From Burkholderiaceae bacterium (GTDB taxonomy: Bacteria > Pseudomonadota > Gammaproteobacteria > Burkholderiales > Burkholderiaceae_C): DNA of 64,000 nucleotides. A program made the translations under genes and the position numbers. Under the pieces are notes generated by a model, which saw only the letters and a list, made by a program, of their open reading frames with translations, did not search any database and had not been told where the DNA came from. Of the stretch, positions 16,953-24,544 are shown piece by piece. The stretch covers positions 1-64,000 of the forward strand of contig JAIESX010000027.1 in assembly GCA_019745555.1 (NCBI GenBank). The letters run 5' to 3'. Numbering within the stretch: position 1 is the stretch's first letter; each line of letters starts with the position of its first letter.

Positions 16953-16966
16953 TTGATTTGCATCAA
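16953..16966 (-). promoter_or_regulatory. FNR/ANR-family binding site
   Basis: TTGAT-TTGC-ATCAA is a perfect match to the FNR/CRP-family anaerobic box TTGAT-N4-ATCAA. It lies between the lysA stop codon and the ODP-like gene and is ideally placed to activate the latter. Which family member binds (FNR, ANR or an NO-responsive DNR type) cannot be told. Confidence 0.75.
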
Positions 16967-16986
16967 ATCAGCCCCGATCGCGAGAC

Positions 16987-18261
16987 TCACAGCAGTTTTT
17001 CGTGCCGGAAGGTGTCAGCGGCGCTTTCGCGTTGGCGGATCAGGTGGGCCTGGTCCGCGTCGACCAGCACCTCGGCCGCGCGGCCCCGCGTGTTGTAGTT
17101 GCTGGCCATGCTCATGCAGTAGGCGCCAGCCGAGAGCACGGCGAGCAGATCGCCTGGCTGCACGTCGAGCGCGCGGTCCCGGCCGAGCCAGTCACCGCTT
17201 TCGCAGATGGGCCCCACCAGATCCCACGTGCTGGTGCTGCCCGCACGCGCGGTCAGCGGCACGATCTGGTGGTAGGCCTCGTACATGGCCGGGCGCGGCA
17301 GGTCGTTCATGGCGGCGTCGACGATGCAGAAGTTCTTTTGCTCGCCAGGCTTGAGGTAGAGCACTTCGGTGAGGCAGACACCGGCATTGCCCACCAGGGA
17401 GCGTCCGGGCTCGATCATGAGCTGGCGCTCGCCGTAGCCGCGGGCGTCGAGCTTGGCGAGCAGGCGGGCCCACAGCGCGTCGGCGGCCGGTGGCGTGTCG
17501 CCGTTGTAGTCAATGCCGAGGCCGCCGCCGAAGTCGATATGGTGCAGGTGGATGCCGGCGGCCTCGATGGCGTCGACGAGGTCGAGCACGCGGTCCATGG
17601 CGTCGAGGTAGGGGCCTTCCTGTGTGATCTGTGAGCCGATGTGGCAGTCGATACCCACGACCTGCAGGCCCGGCAGGGCGGCCGCGCGCTGGTAGGTGGC
17701 CAGGGTGCGCTCGTGCGCAATGCCGAACTTGTTGCCCTTGAGACCGGTGGAGATATAGGGGTGGGTCTTGGCGTCGACGTTGGGGTTGACACGGATGCTG
17801 ACCGGCGCGCGCTTGCCCAGCGAGCGCGCGACCCCGTCGAGCACGTCAAGCTCGGACTCGCTCTCGACGTTGAAGCAGCCGATGCCCGTCTCCAGGGCCT
17901 GGCGCATTTCAGCGCGGGTCTTGCCCACACCGGAGAAAATGATCTTGCCGGGCTCACCACCCGCTGCGAGCACGCGCTCGAGCTCACCACCCGAGACGAT
18001 ATCGAACCCGCAGCCTGCGCGCGCGAACAGCTGCAGGATGGCCAGCGAGGAATTGGCCTTCATGGCGTAGCAGATCTGTGCCCGGCGTCCGGCGAACCCG
18101 CGCTGGTAGGCGGCCAGGGCGTCCAGCATGGCGGCCTTGGAGTAGACGAAGAGCGGGGTGCCGTAGGTACGGGCCAGATCGGCGAGACGCACGTTCTCGA
18201 TGTAGAGCGCGTCGCCGCGGTAGGCGATGTGGGGGCGACCCGGGAGATTCTGGGCGGTCAT
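16987..18261 (-). CDS. lysA: Diaminopimelate decarboxylase
   Basis: Last step of lysine biosynthesis: decarboxylates meso-diaminopimelate to L-lysine using PLP. The 424-residue fold-type III protein shows the PLP lysine in CYAMKANSSL (about residue 68), the glycine-rich phosphate site FGGGLGIDY, the EPGRSLVGNAG block, and the C-terminal catalytic Cys in GPICESGDWL. Its ATG overlaps the lptM stop (ATGA, 18258-18261), so it is translated with that small lipoprotein gene. In enterobacteria the same lptM position is followed by dapF, another diaminopimelate gene. Confidence 0.96.
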   Translation of the reverse strand: MTAQNLPGRPHIAYRGDALYIENVRLADLARTYGTPLFVYSKAAMLDALAAYQRGFAGRRAQICYAMKANSSLAILQLFARAGCGFDIVSGGELERVLAAGGEPGKIIFSGVGKTRAEMRQALETGIGCFNVESESELDVLDGVARSLGKRAPVSIRVNPNVDAKTHPYISTGLKGNKFGIAHERTLATYQRAAALPGLQVVGIDCHIGSQITQEGPYLDAMDRVLDLVDAIEAAGIHLHHIDFGGGLGIDYNGDTPPAADALWARLLAKLDARGYGERQLMIEPGRSLVGNAGVCLTEVLYLKPGEQKNFCIVDAAMNDLPRPAMYEAYHQIVPLTARAGSTSTWDLVGPICESGDWLGRDRALDVQPGDLLAVLSAGAYCMSMASNYNTRGRAAEVLVDADQAHLIRQRESAADTFRHEKLL

Positions 18262-18518
18262 GGCTGGTCTGTGTCCTTGGAGGGCGCGGGAGTAGGGGCG
18301 GGTGCGCTGCTGCCAGGCTCGGTGCCCTGCTTCTTCTTGGGCATGACGGGCCAGAGCGATTCAGGCAGCGTGGCCCGGTTGGCGGCAGCAGGCTCCGTGG
18401 GCAGATACAGCGTGCCGGTCTGGCCGCAACCCGCGAGTCCCAGCAGCATCAAGGTGGCAATGCCTGCGCAAACGCCATGGTTGAGGGCTCTGACTAGAAT
18501 CCGGCTGGTTCGCAACAT
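18258..18518 (-). CDS. lptM: LPS-assembly lipoprotein LptM (YifL family)
   Basis: Small outer-membrane lipoprotein of 86 aa. The lipobox is LGLAGC, and the mature N-terminus [10 protein letters not shown] matches the YifL/LptM signature (C-G-x-x-G-x-L-Y-x-P). LptM in E. coli helps the LptD LPS translocon oxidise and mature. The C-terminal half is Pro/Ala/Ser-rich and probably disordered. ATG 18518 is chosen because longer in-frame extensions run into cyaY on the other strand; the gene starts 12 bp from the divergent cyaY start. It overlaps lysA by 4 bp. Confidence 0.88.
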   Translation of the reverse strand: MLRTSRILVRALNHGVCAGIATLMLLGLAGCGQTGTLYLPTEPAAANRATLPESLWPVMPKKKQGTEPGSSAPAPTPAPSKDTDQP

Positions 18519-18530
18519 CACGGAATTGTA

Positions 18531-18860
18531 ATGACCGACACCGAGTTCATGGACCGCGCCGAGGACGTGCTGCGCGCCATCGAGTCCTGCTGTGACCGCA
18601 TCAACGAGGAAAGCGACGCGGACATCGACAATCAGCGCGTGGGTGGCATGGTGACCCTGGTCTTTCGTGATCGCAGCCAGATCGTGGTGAACCTGCAGAA
18701 ACCCTTGCACGAGATATGGCTGGCTGCGCGCTCCGGCGGCTATCACTACAAGTTTGACGGCCAGCGCTGGATGGACACCAAGGGTCAAGGCGAGTTCTTT
18801 GCCAGCCTGTCCCGCTATGCGAGCGAACAGGCTGGCGTAGCCCTGGATTTTCGCGCCTGA
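18531..18860 (+). CDS. cyaY: Iron donor protein CyaY (frataxin)
   Basis: Bacterial frataxin, 109 aa, which binds iron through an acidic helix and modulates Fe-S cluster assembly on IscS/IscU. The acidic first helix ([17 protein letters not shown] and ESDADID) and the strand pattern with [16 protein letters not shown] and [12 protein letters not shown] are typical. It is transcribed divergently from lptM, the arrangement also seen in enterobacteria. Its stop is directly adjacent to the convergent PBP gene. Confidence 0.96.
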   Translation: MTDTEFMDRAEDVLRAIESCCDRINEESDADIDNQRVGGMVTLVFRDRSQIVVNLQKPLHEIWLAARSGGYHYKFDGQRWMDTKGQGEFFASLSRYASEQAGVALDFRA

Positions 18861-21353
18861 TCAGTTCCTGAACAGGTCGAGGATGCGCAGTCGCTCCTCA
18901 CCCGGCGGGTTTGCCGGCGCTTCCGGCGACGGGGCCGATACGGCGGGCGGGGCGGGGGGGGCGACCGGTGCGGACGGCAAAGGCAGGAGCCCGCCGGGCG
19001 GTGGCATGACCGCCGGCATGTCATCCAGGCCCAGCGACAAAATGCCGCCATCCTTGGCGTGTTCGGCGTACATCCAGTCAACACCGGCTTGGACCACGCC
19101 CTCGGGCGGCGCCAGTTCCAGGACGGGAACGTCGCGCAGAGCGTGCTGCATGTAGCTGATCCAGACCGGCAGGCTCAGGCCGCCACCTGTTTCCCGGTCG
19201 CCGAGCTTGCGTGGCGTGTCGTAGCCGATCCACGTCACGGCGGAGACGCTGGGGTGGTAGCCGGCGAACCAGGCGTCCATGGAGTCGTTGGTGGTGCCGG
19301 TCTTGCCGTAGATGTCGGGGCGTTTGAGGGCGGCCATGCCGCGTGATCCCGTGCCCGAGCGCATGACTTCCTGCAGCAGGCTGGAAATCACGAAGGCGTT
19401 GCGGTCATCGATGGCTCGCATGGATTCGTCCGGGGCCACCGGCTTGGCCTGCGCCAGAACCTTGCCTTTCTGTTCGGTGATCTTGCTGATGAGCCAGGGG
19501 TTGACGCGGTAGCCCCCGTTCGCGAAGGCCGAGTAGCCGACGGCCATCTGCATCGGCGTCACCGAGCCGGCGCCCAGTGCCATCGTCAGGTAGGGCGGGT
19601 GCTTGGCCGCATCGAAGCCGAACTGGCTGACCCACTCCTGTGCGTAGCGCGGACCGATGGCGTCCAGGACGCGGATCGAGATCATGTTCTTGGACTTGGC
19701 CATGCCACGACGCAGGGGCATGGGGCCTTCGAAGGCGCCGTCATAGTTCTTGGGCTCCCAGGGCTGGCCGCCGGTGAGCTCGGGCTCGAAGAAAAGCGGC
19801 GCGTCGTTGACCACGGTGGCCGGGGTGAAGCCCTTTTCCAGCGCGGCGGAATAAATGAAGGGCTTGAAGCTGGAGCCAGGCTGGCGCCAGGCCTGGGTGA
19901 CGTGGTTGAACTTGTTCTTCTCGAAATCGAAGCCGCCGACCAGGGCCTTGATCGCGCCATTGCGCGGATCAAGCGCGACGAAAGCCCCCTCGACCTCCGG
20001 CAGCTGCAGGATCTCCCAGCTGTTCCTGGATGTCTTCATCACGCGGATGATGGCGCCACGACGGATCTTGAGCTTGGGGGCAGCGCGGGGTTGCAGGGCG
20101 GCCTGGGCATAGCGCAGGCCGTCCCCGGTGATTTCCAGGATCTCTCCGCCACGTCGTACAGCCACCACTTTTCGCGCACTGGCTTCCAGCACGAGCGCGC
20201 TCAGCAGGTCGCCGTTGTCCGGGTGATCGTCCAAGGCATCGTCGATGGCGTCATCCAGCTCTTCGGCGTTGCCGGGCAGGGAAACGAACTTTTCCGGGCC
20301 GCGGTAGGCCTGACGGCGTTCGTAGTCCAGGATGCCCTGGCGCAGGGCTTGGTAGGCTACTTCCTGGTCGCTGGAGCGGATCGTCGTGGTGACGTTGAGG
20401 CCGCGGGTATAGGTCTCCTCGCCGTACTGGGCGAAGATCAGCTGGCGCACCATCTCGGCCACGAACTCCGCATGGCTGCGCGAGGGATTGCCGACGGCGC
20501 CTGTGTTGCCGCCTGACTTGATGCGCAACTCCTGCTTCTTGGCCGCTTGAGCTTCTTCGGCAGTGATGAAGCCGTTGTCCAGCATGCGGTCGATGATGTA
20601 GAGCTGGCGGCTGCGGGCGCGTTTTGGGTTGTTGATGGGGTTGAAGGCGGACGGGGCCTTGGGCAGGCCGGCCAGCATGGCGGCTTCCGCGATGGTGACG
20701 TCCTTGATCGACTTGCCAAAATAGGTTTCCGATGCGGCAGCAAAGCCGAAGGCCCGGTTGCCCAGAAAGATCTGGTTCATGTAGATCTCGAGAATCTGGT
20801 CCTTGGTCAGCAGGTGCTCCAGCTTGAAGGTCAGCAGAATCTCGTAGATCTTGCGCGTGAAGGTCTTTTCCGAGGATAGGTAGACATTGCGAGCGACCTG
20901 CATGGTGATGGTCGAGGCGCCCTGGCTCTTGGCCTTGCCGACATTGGCGAGTCCTGCCCGTACCACCCCGACGTAATCCACACCGCCATGCTGGTAGAAG
21001 CGCGCATCCTCAATGGCCAGCACGGCATCGGTCAGCACCCGGGGGATGTCCTTGATCGGGGTGAAGTTGCGCCGCTCTTCCCCGAATTCGCCGATCAGGT
21101 CGCCTTCGGCTGAAAAGACTCTCAGCGGCAGCTTGGGCCGGTATTCCGACAGGTCCGAAACGTCGGGCAAGTTGGGGTAGGCAAGCGCCATGGCGACGCC
21201 AACCGCCATCAGCAGCGAAAGCAAGCCGGCCACACCCGCGGCGACGCACAGCAGGGCAATGCGCAGGGCCGGGTGCATGCGGGCAAAGCGTGAAGTTTTC
21301 ATGCCGGCGGGTGCAGCGGGGGATTCGGAGTCGGCGGGGGAGTCAGACGGCAT
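18861..21353 (-). CDS. mrcA: Penicillin-binding protein 1A
   Basis: Bifunctional class A PBP, 830 aa from ATG 21353, that polymerises and cross-links peptidoglycan at the inner membrane. There is one N-terminal membrane anchor (about residues 30-58). The GT51 glycosyltransferase domain has EDARFYQHGGVD and GASTITMQVARN. After an OB-like insert the transpeptidase domain shows SxxK as QPGSSFKPF, SxN as KSKN and KTG as KTGTTND. The C-terminus is Pro/Ala-rich. ATG 21353 has an AAGG SD; an in-frame ATG at 21380 would leave no room for the -10 at 21379. Divergent from pilM, as in many proteobacteria. Confidence 0.94.
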   Translation of the reverse strand: MPSDSPADSESPAAPAGMKTSRFARMHPALRIALLCVAAGVAGLLSLLMAVGVAMALAYPNLPDVSDLSEYRPKLPLRVFSAEGDLIGEFGEERRNFTPIKDIPRVLTDAVLAIEDARFYQHGGVDYVGVVRAGLANVGKAKSQGASTITMQVARNVYLSSEKTFTRKIYEILLTFKLEHLLTKDQILEIYMNQIFLGNRAFGFAAASETYFGKSIKDVTIAEAAMLAGLPKAPSAFNPINNPKRARSRQLYIIDRMLDNGFITAEEAQAAKKQELRIKSGGNTGAVGNPSRSHAEFVAEMVRQLIFAQYGEETYTRGLNVTTTIRSSDQEVAYQALRQGILDYERRQAYRGPEKFVSLPGNAEELDDAIDDALDDHPDNGDLLSALVLEASARKVVAVRRGGEILEITGDGLRYAQAALQPRAAPKLKIRRGAIIRVMKTSRNSWEILQLPEVEGAFVALDPRNGAIKALVGGFDFEKNKFNHVTQAWRQPGSSFKPFIYSAALEKGFTPATVVNDAPLFFEPELTGGQPWEPKNYDGAFEGPMPLRRGMAKSKNMISIRVLDAIGPRYAQEWVSQFGFDAAKHPPYLTMALGAGSVTPMQMAVGYSAFANGGYRVNPWLISKITEQKGKVLAQAKPVAPDESMRAIDDRNAFVISSLLQEVMRSGTGSRGMAALKRPDIYGKTGTTNDSMDAWFAGYHPSVSAVTWIGYDTPRKLGDRETGGGLSLPVWISYMQHALRDVPVLELAPPEGVVQAGVDWMYAEHAKDGGILSLGLDDMPAVMPPPGGLLPLPSAPVAPPAPPAVSAPSPEAPANPPGEERLRILDLFRN

Positions 21354-21378
21354 AAAAACCTTGTAAGGGCGCGTCAGC

Positions 21379-21384
21379 ATTATA
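21379..21384 (-). promoter_or_regulatory. -10 box of mrcA
   Basis: A perfect TATAAT on the minus strand, 26 bp upstream of the mrcA ATG, giving a predicted leader under 20 nt. No good -35 hexamer is seen at the usual distance, but the preceding T-run may help. Confidence 0.5.
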
Positions 21385-21534
21385 AAAATTCACAGTGCCT
21401 GCACCTTTGCCCCGGCCGCATCCTGCCGGAGACTTGTTTCCATGCCCGTTCGCATGGCTGTTGGCCTTGTTGCAATCGCATACAAAACGTCTGCTTTTGA
21501 CAACGTCATATGGTGAAAGAACGGGAAAAATCCT

Positions 21535-21563
21535 TTGCAGGACAAGGACCTAACTGCTAGCAT
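21535..21563 (+). promoter_or_regulatory. Candidate sigma70 promoter for the pil operon
   Basis: TTGCAG (21535-21540) and TAGCAT (21558-21563) are separated by 17 bp, 60 bp before the pilM start. Each matches four of six consensus positions. A TTGACA at 21497-21502 has no matching -10. The 269-bp divergent region 21354-21622 otherwise shows no gene. Confidence 0.35.
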
Positions 21564-21622
21564 TCAAGTGAATTCATAGGTTTGCCGGCCTAGGGCTGGT
21601 TTTCTTCCATCAGGGGACGCTC

Positions 21623-22702
21623 TTGAGCTTCTTAGGATCCTTGTTCAGCCGCCAGGCCGAGCCCATGCTGGGCTTGGATGTCAGCTCGTCCAGCGTCAAG
21701 CTGGTGGAGCTGAGCAAAAACAAGGCGGGGCAGTACGTGCTGGATCGCTGCGCGATCGAGCCGCTGGAGCGCGGCTGGATCACCGACGGCAACATCGAGA
21801 AGTTTGATGAGGTCGCCGAAGCTGTGCGACGGCTGGTCAAGAAAAGCGGCACCAAGACCAAGAACGTGGCCATGGCGCTGCCGCCTTCGGCGGTCATCAC
21901 CAAGAAGATTGTGCTTCCGGGCGGCATGAGCGAGACCGAACTGGAGATGCAGGTCGAGGCGGAGGCCAACCAGTACATCCCCTTCCCTCTGGATGAAGTG
22001 AGTCTGGACTTCTGTGTCATCGGCCCTAGCGCCACCTCTGCGGGCGACATCGATGTGCTGATCGCGGCATCCCGACGCGAAAAGGTGCAGGACATCCAGG
22101 GCCTGGCCGAATCGGCCGGCCTCAAGCCGGTGATCGTGGATGTGGAGTCGTACGCTTCGCGCCTCGCCGCGAAGCGGCTGATTGCCAACCTGCCGGAGCA
22201 GGGCGTCGGCGCCATTGTGGCGCTCTTCGAGGTGGGGGCGCTCACGACCAGCATGCAGGTGATCCGGGATGACGAGGTGCTCTACGAGCGGGACCAGGCC
22301 TTTGGCGGGGCCCAGCTGACCCAGCTGATCGTGCGTCAGTACGGGTTCTCTCTGGAGGAGGCCGAATCCAAGAAGCGCAGCGGCGAGTTGCCGGATGACT
22401 ACGAGGGCACCGTGCTGCGGCCCTTCATCGAAAGCATGGTTCAGGAAATCGGCCGGGCCTTGCAGTTCTTCTTCACCAGCACGCCCCATCACAAGGTGGA
22501 CTACATCATGCTGGCGGGCGGCGCGGCGGCGCTTCCGGGTTTGACCGATGCGGTAACCCAGCAGCTCAGTTTCCCTTGCAGTCTGGTCAATCCTTTCGAC
22601 GGTATGGAAATCGGTGATGGGGTACGTCTCAAGAAGATGACGCGTGAAGCCCCCTCCTACCTGACATCCTGCGGTCTGGCGATGCGGAGGTTCCTGCAGT
22701 GA
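21623..22702 (+). CDS. pilM: Type IV pilus assembly protein PilM
   Basis: Cytoplasmic actin-like ATPase-fold protein, 359 aa, that binds the N-terminal tail of PilN and forms the inner ring of the type IV pilus alignment complex. The actin-like phosphate-1 motif reads LGLDVSSSSVKLVELS. The SHS2 insertion and AGGAAALPGL near the C-terminus fit the family. It starts with TTG at 21623, supported by an AGGGGA SD six bases upstream. First gene of pilMNOPQ-aroKB; its stop overlaps the pilN GTG. Confidence 0.94.
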   Translation: MSFLGSLFSRQAEPMLGLDVSSSSVKLVELSKNKAGQYVLDRCAIEPLERGWITDGNIEKFDEVAEAVRRLVKKSGTKTKNVAMALPPSAVITKKIVLPGGMSETELEMQVEAEANQYIPFPLDEVSLDFCVIGPSATSAGDIDVLIAASRREKVQDIQGLAESAGLKPVIVDVESYASRLAAKRLIANLPEQGVGAIVALFEVGALTTSMQVIRDDEVLYERDQAFGGAQLTQLIVRQYGFSLEEAESKKRSGELPDDYEGTVLRPFIESMVQEIGRALQFFFTSTPHHKVDYIMLAGGAAALPGLTDAVTQQLSFPCSLVNPFDGMEIGDGVRLKKMTREAPSYLTSCGLAMRRFLQ

Positions 22703-23322
22703 TACTGATCAACCTGCTGCCCCACCGCGAGGCAGCGCGCAAGAAGCGCCAGGATATCTTCAACGCCTCTCTGGGCGCCTCCGCCCTGGCAGGAGGCTTG
22801 GTGGCGGGTGTCATCTTTCTCTGGTTGCAGGGACAGATTTCCTCGCAGGAGGGACTGAACAACCTTCTGACGCAGGAAATTCGGAAGCTGGACGCGCAGA
22901 TCAAGGACATTTCTGCGCTGGAAGCGGAAATCGCGGCCCTGCGGGCCCGTCAGCAGGCCGTGGAAAACCTGCAGGCGGATCGCAACATGCCGGTGCACCT
23001 GCTCAGCGAGCTGACGCGTCAGTTTCCTGAGGGGGTATTCATCACCAGCATGCGTCAGGATAACCAGCTGATCTCGCTGCAGGGTACGGCGCAGTCGCAG
23101 GAACGGGTCTCAGAGCTGCTCCGCAATCTGGCCTATCACTCGTCCTGGTTTACCAAGCCCGAACTGATCGAGATCGTGGCGGCCAATGTCACCCTGGGCA
23201 AGGAGCAGCGCCGTGTTGCGAATTTCACGGTTCGCGTGCGGATGTTGCGTGCCAGCGAAGTCCAGAAGCCCGCAGCCAGCGGGGGCGCCGGCCCGGCCCC
23301 GGCCGCTCCTGCGAAGCCGTGA
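22699..23322 (+). CDS. pilN: Type IV pilus assembly protein PilN
   Basis: Bitopic inner-membrane protein, 207 aa, of the pilus alignment subcomplex. The short cytoplasmic N-terminus ILINLLPHREAARKKR carries the INLLP motif bound by PilM. One membrane helix (about residues 24-44) and a coiled coil (NLLTQEIRKLDAQIKDI) lead into a periplasmic ferredoxin-like domain, with an Ala/Pro-rich tail. GTG start overlaps the pilM stop (GTGA). Confidence 0.93.
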   Translation: MILINLLPHREAARKKRQDIFNASLGASALAGGLVAGVIFLWLQGQISSQEGLNNLLTQEIRKLDAQIKDISALEAEIAALRARQQAVENLQADRNMPVHLLSELTRQFPEGVFITSMRQDNQLISLQGTAQSQERVSELLRNLAYHSSWFTKPELIEIVAANVTLGKEQRRVANFTVRVRMLRASEVQKPAASGGAGPAPAAPAKP

Positions 23323-23333
23323 GGGAAAGAACA

Positions 23334-24002
23334 ATGGCTGCCACGTCATCCTTGAATCAGAAGTTTGCGCAACTGCAGGAGACCCTGCGTTCGCAGTTCA
23401 GCAATCTTGATCCCCGCAATCCCGTGGTCTGGCCGGCTTTGCCGCGCTATGGCTTGTTTCTCTTCATCGCAGTGGTTGTGGTCGTCGTGCTGTGGTTTGT
23501 GTGGCTCAGTGGTGAGGACGAGATCCTGACGCAGGAGCGGGCCAAGGAGGTCCAGCTGCGCGAAGAGTACCGGACCAAGCTCGCCAAGGCCATCAACCTC
23601 GATGCCTTGCGCAAGCAGCGCGAGCAGGTGCTGCAGTATGTGACACAGCTGGAGAAGCAGCTTCCGAGCAAGGCCGAAATGGATGCTTTGCTTTCTGACA
23701 TCAACCAGGCCGGCTTGGGGCGCAGCCTGCAGTTCGAACTGTTCCGGCCTGGCCAGATCGTGGTGCGTGACTATTACGCGGAGTTGCCGATCACGCTTAA
23801 GGTGACCGGTCGTTTCCATGACATTGGCTCCTTTACTTCCGATGTGGCACATCTGTCCCGCATCGTGACCCTGAACAATCTGACTGTGACGCCGCGCCCT
23901 GAAGGTGGCACGCTGACCATGGATGCCACCGCCAAGACTTTCCGTTACCTGGATCAGGACGAGATAGCCGCCCAGCGCAAGCCGGCAGGGGGGCGCAAAT
24001 GA
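23334..24002 (+). CDS. pilO: Type IV pilus assembly protein PilO
   Basis: Inner-membrane partner of PilN, 222 aa, forming a periplasmic heterodimer that links PilM to PilP/PilQ. N-terminal cytoplasmic segment with NLDPRNPVVWPALPRYGLF, one membrane helix (about residues 45-62), a coiled coil (EVQLREEYRTKLAKAI) and a ferredoxin-like domain with LPITLKVTGRFHDIGSF. ATG 23334 is preferred because GAGGGA lies just upstream; a GTG at 23319 overlapping the pilN stop is the alternative. Its stop overlaps pilP. Confidence 0.93.
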   Translation: MAATSSLNQKFAQLQETLRSQFSNLDPRNPVVWPALPRYGLFLFIAVVVVVVLWFVWLSGEDEILTQERAKEVQLREEYRTKLAKAINLDALRKQREQVLQYVTQLEKQLPSKAEMDALLSDINQAGLGRSLQFELFRPGQIVVRDYYAELPITLKVTGRFHDIGSFTSDVAHLSRIVTLNNLTVTPRPEGGTLTMDATAKTFRYLDQDEIAAQRKPAGGRK

Positions 24003-24544
24003 AACGCCTGTGGATTGTCTGCTGGGCGGGTGCGATGATGCTGCTCGCCGGCTGTGGTGCGTCCAGCGAGGACGAATTGCGGTCCTGGATGGTGGATCAG
24101 CGCAACCAGATGCGTCCGCGTGTTCAGCCGATTTCCGAGCCCAAGCCTTTCAAGCCTGAAGACTATGTGGAGACGGCAGCCGTCGATCCTTTCAGCAAGG
24201 AAAAGCTGACCGCTGCCCTCAAGCGTGATGTGGCGCAGCCGGCCACATTGACAAGTGCCCTGATTGCGCCCGAACTGGCTCGCCGCAAGGAGGCGCTGGA
24301 AGGGTTCCCGCTGGATGCCATGACCATGGTCGGGAGTCTGATCCAGCAGGGGCAGCCCGCCGCCCTGGTGCGTGTCGACAATCTGTTGTATCAGGTACGA
24401 CTGGGCAGCTATCTGGGCATGAATTACGGCAAGGTGACCCGGATCACGGAGACTGAAGTCACGCTGCGTGAAATCGTGCAGGATGCTGTGGGTGAATGGA
24501 TCGAGCGCCCCGCCACACTGCAGTTGCAGGAGAGAGTCAAATGA
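23999..24544 (+). CDS. pilP: Type IV pilus lipoprotein PilP
   Basis: Inner-membrane lipoprotein of 181 aa that bridges PilN/PilO to the secretin PilQ. The lipobox is MLLAGC (C18), followed by a flexible linker and a C-terminal HR-like beta domain with QGQPAALVRVDNLLYQVR and GMNYGKVTRITETEVTL, typical of PilP. ATGA overlap with pilO, and its stop overlaps the pilQ ATG. Confidence 0.93.
   Translation: MKRLWIVCWAGAMMLLAGCGASSEDELRSWMVDQRNQMRPRVQPISEPKPFKPEDYVETAAVDPFSKEKLTAALKRDVAQPATLTSALIAPELARRKEALEGFPLDAMTMVGSLIQQGQPAALVRVDNLLYQVRLGSYLGMNYGKVTRITETEVTLREIVQDAVGEWIERPATLQLQERVK

Noticed and set aside
21497-21502. TTGACA as the -35 of pilM
   Set aside because: A perfect hexamer, but no -10-like sequence occurs 16-18 bp downstream; the pair at 21535/21558 is better.
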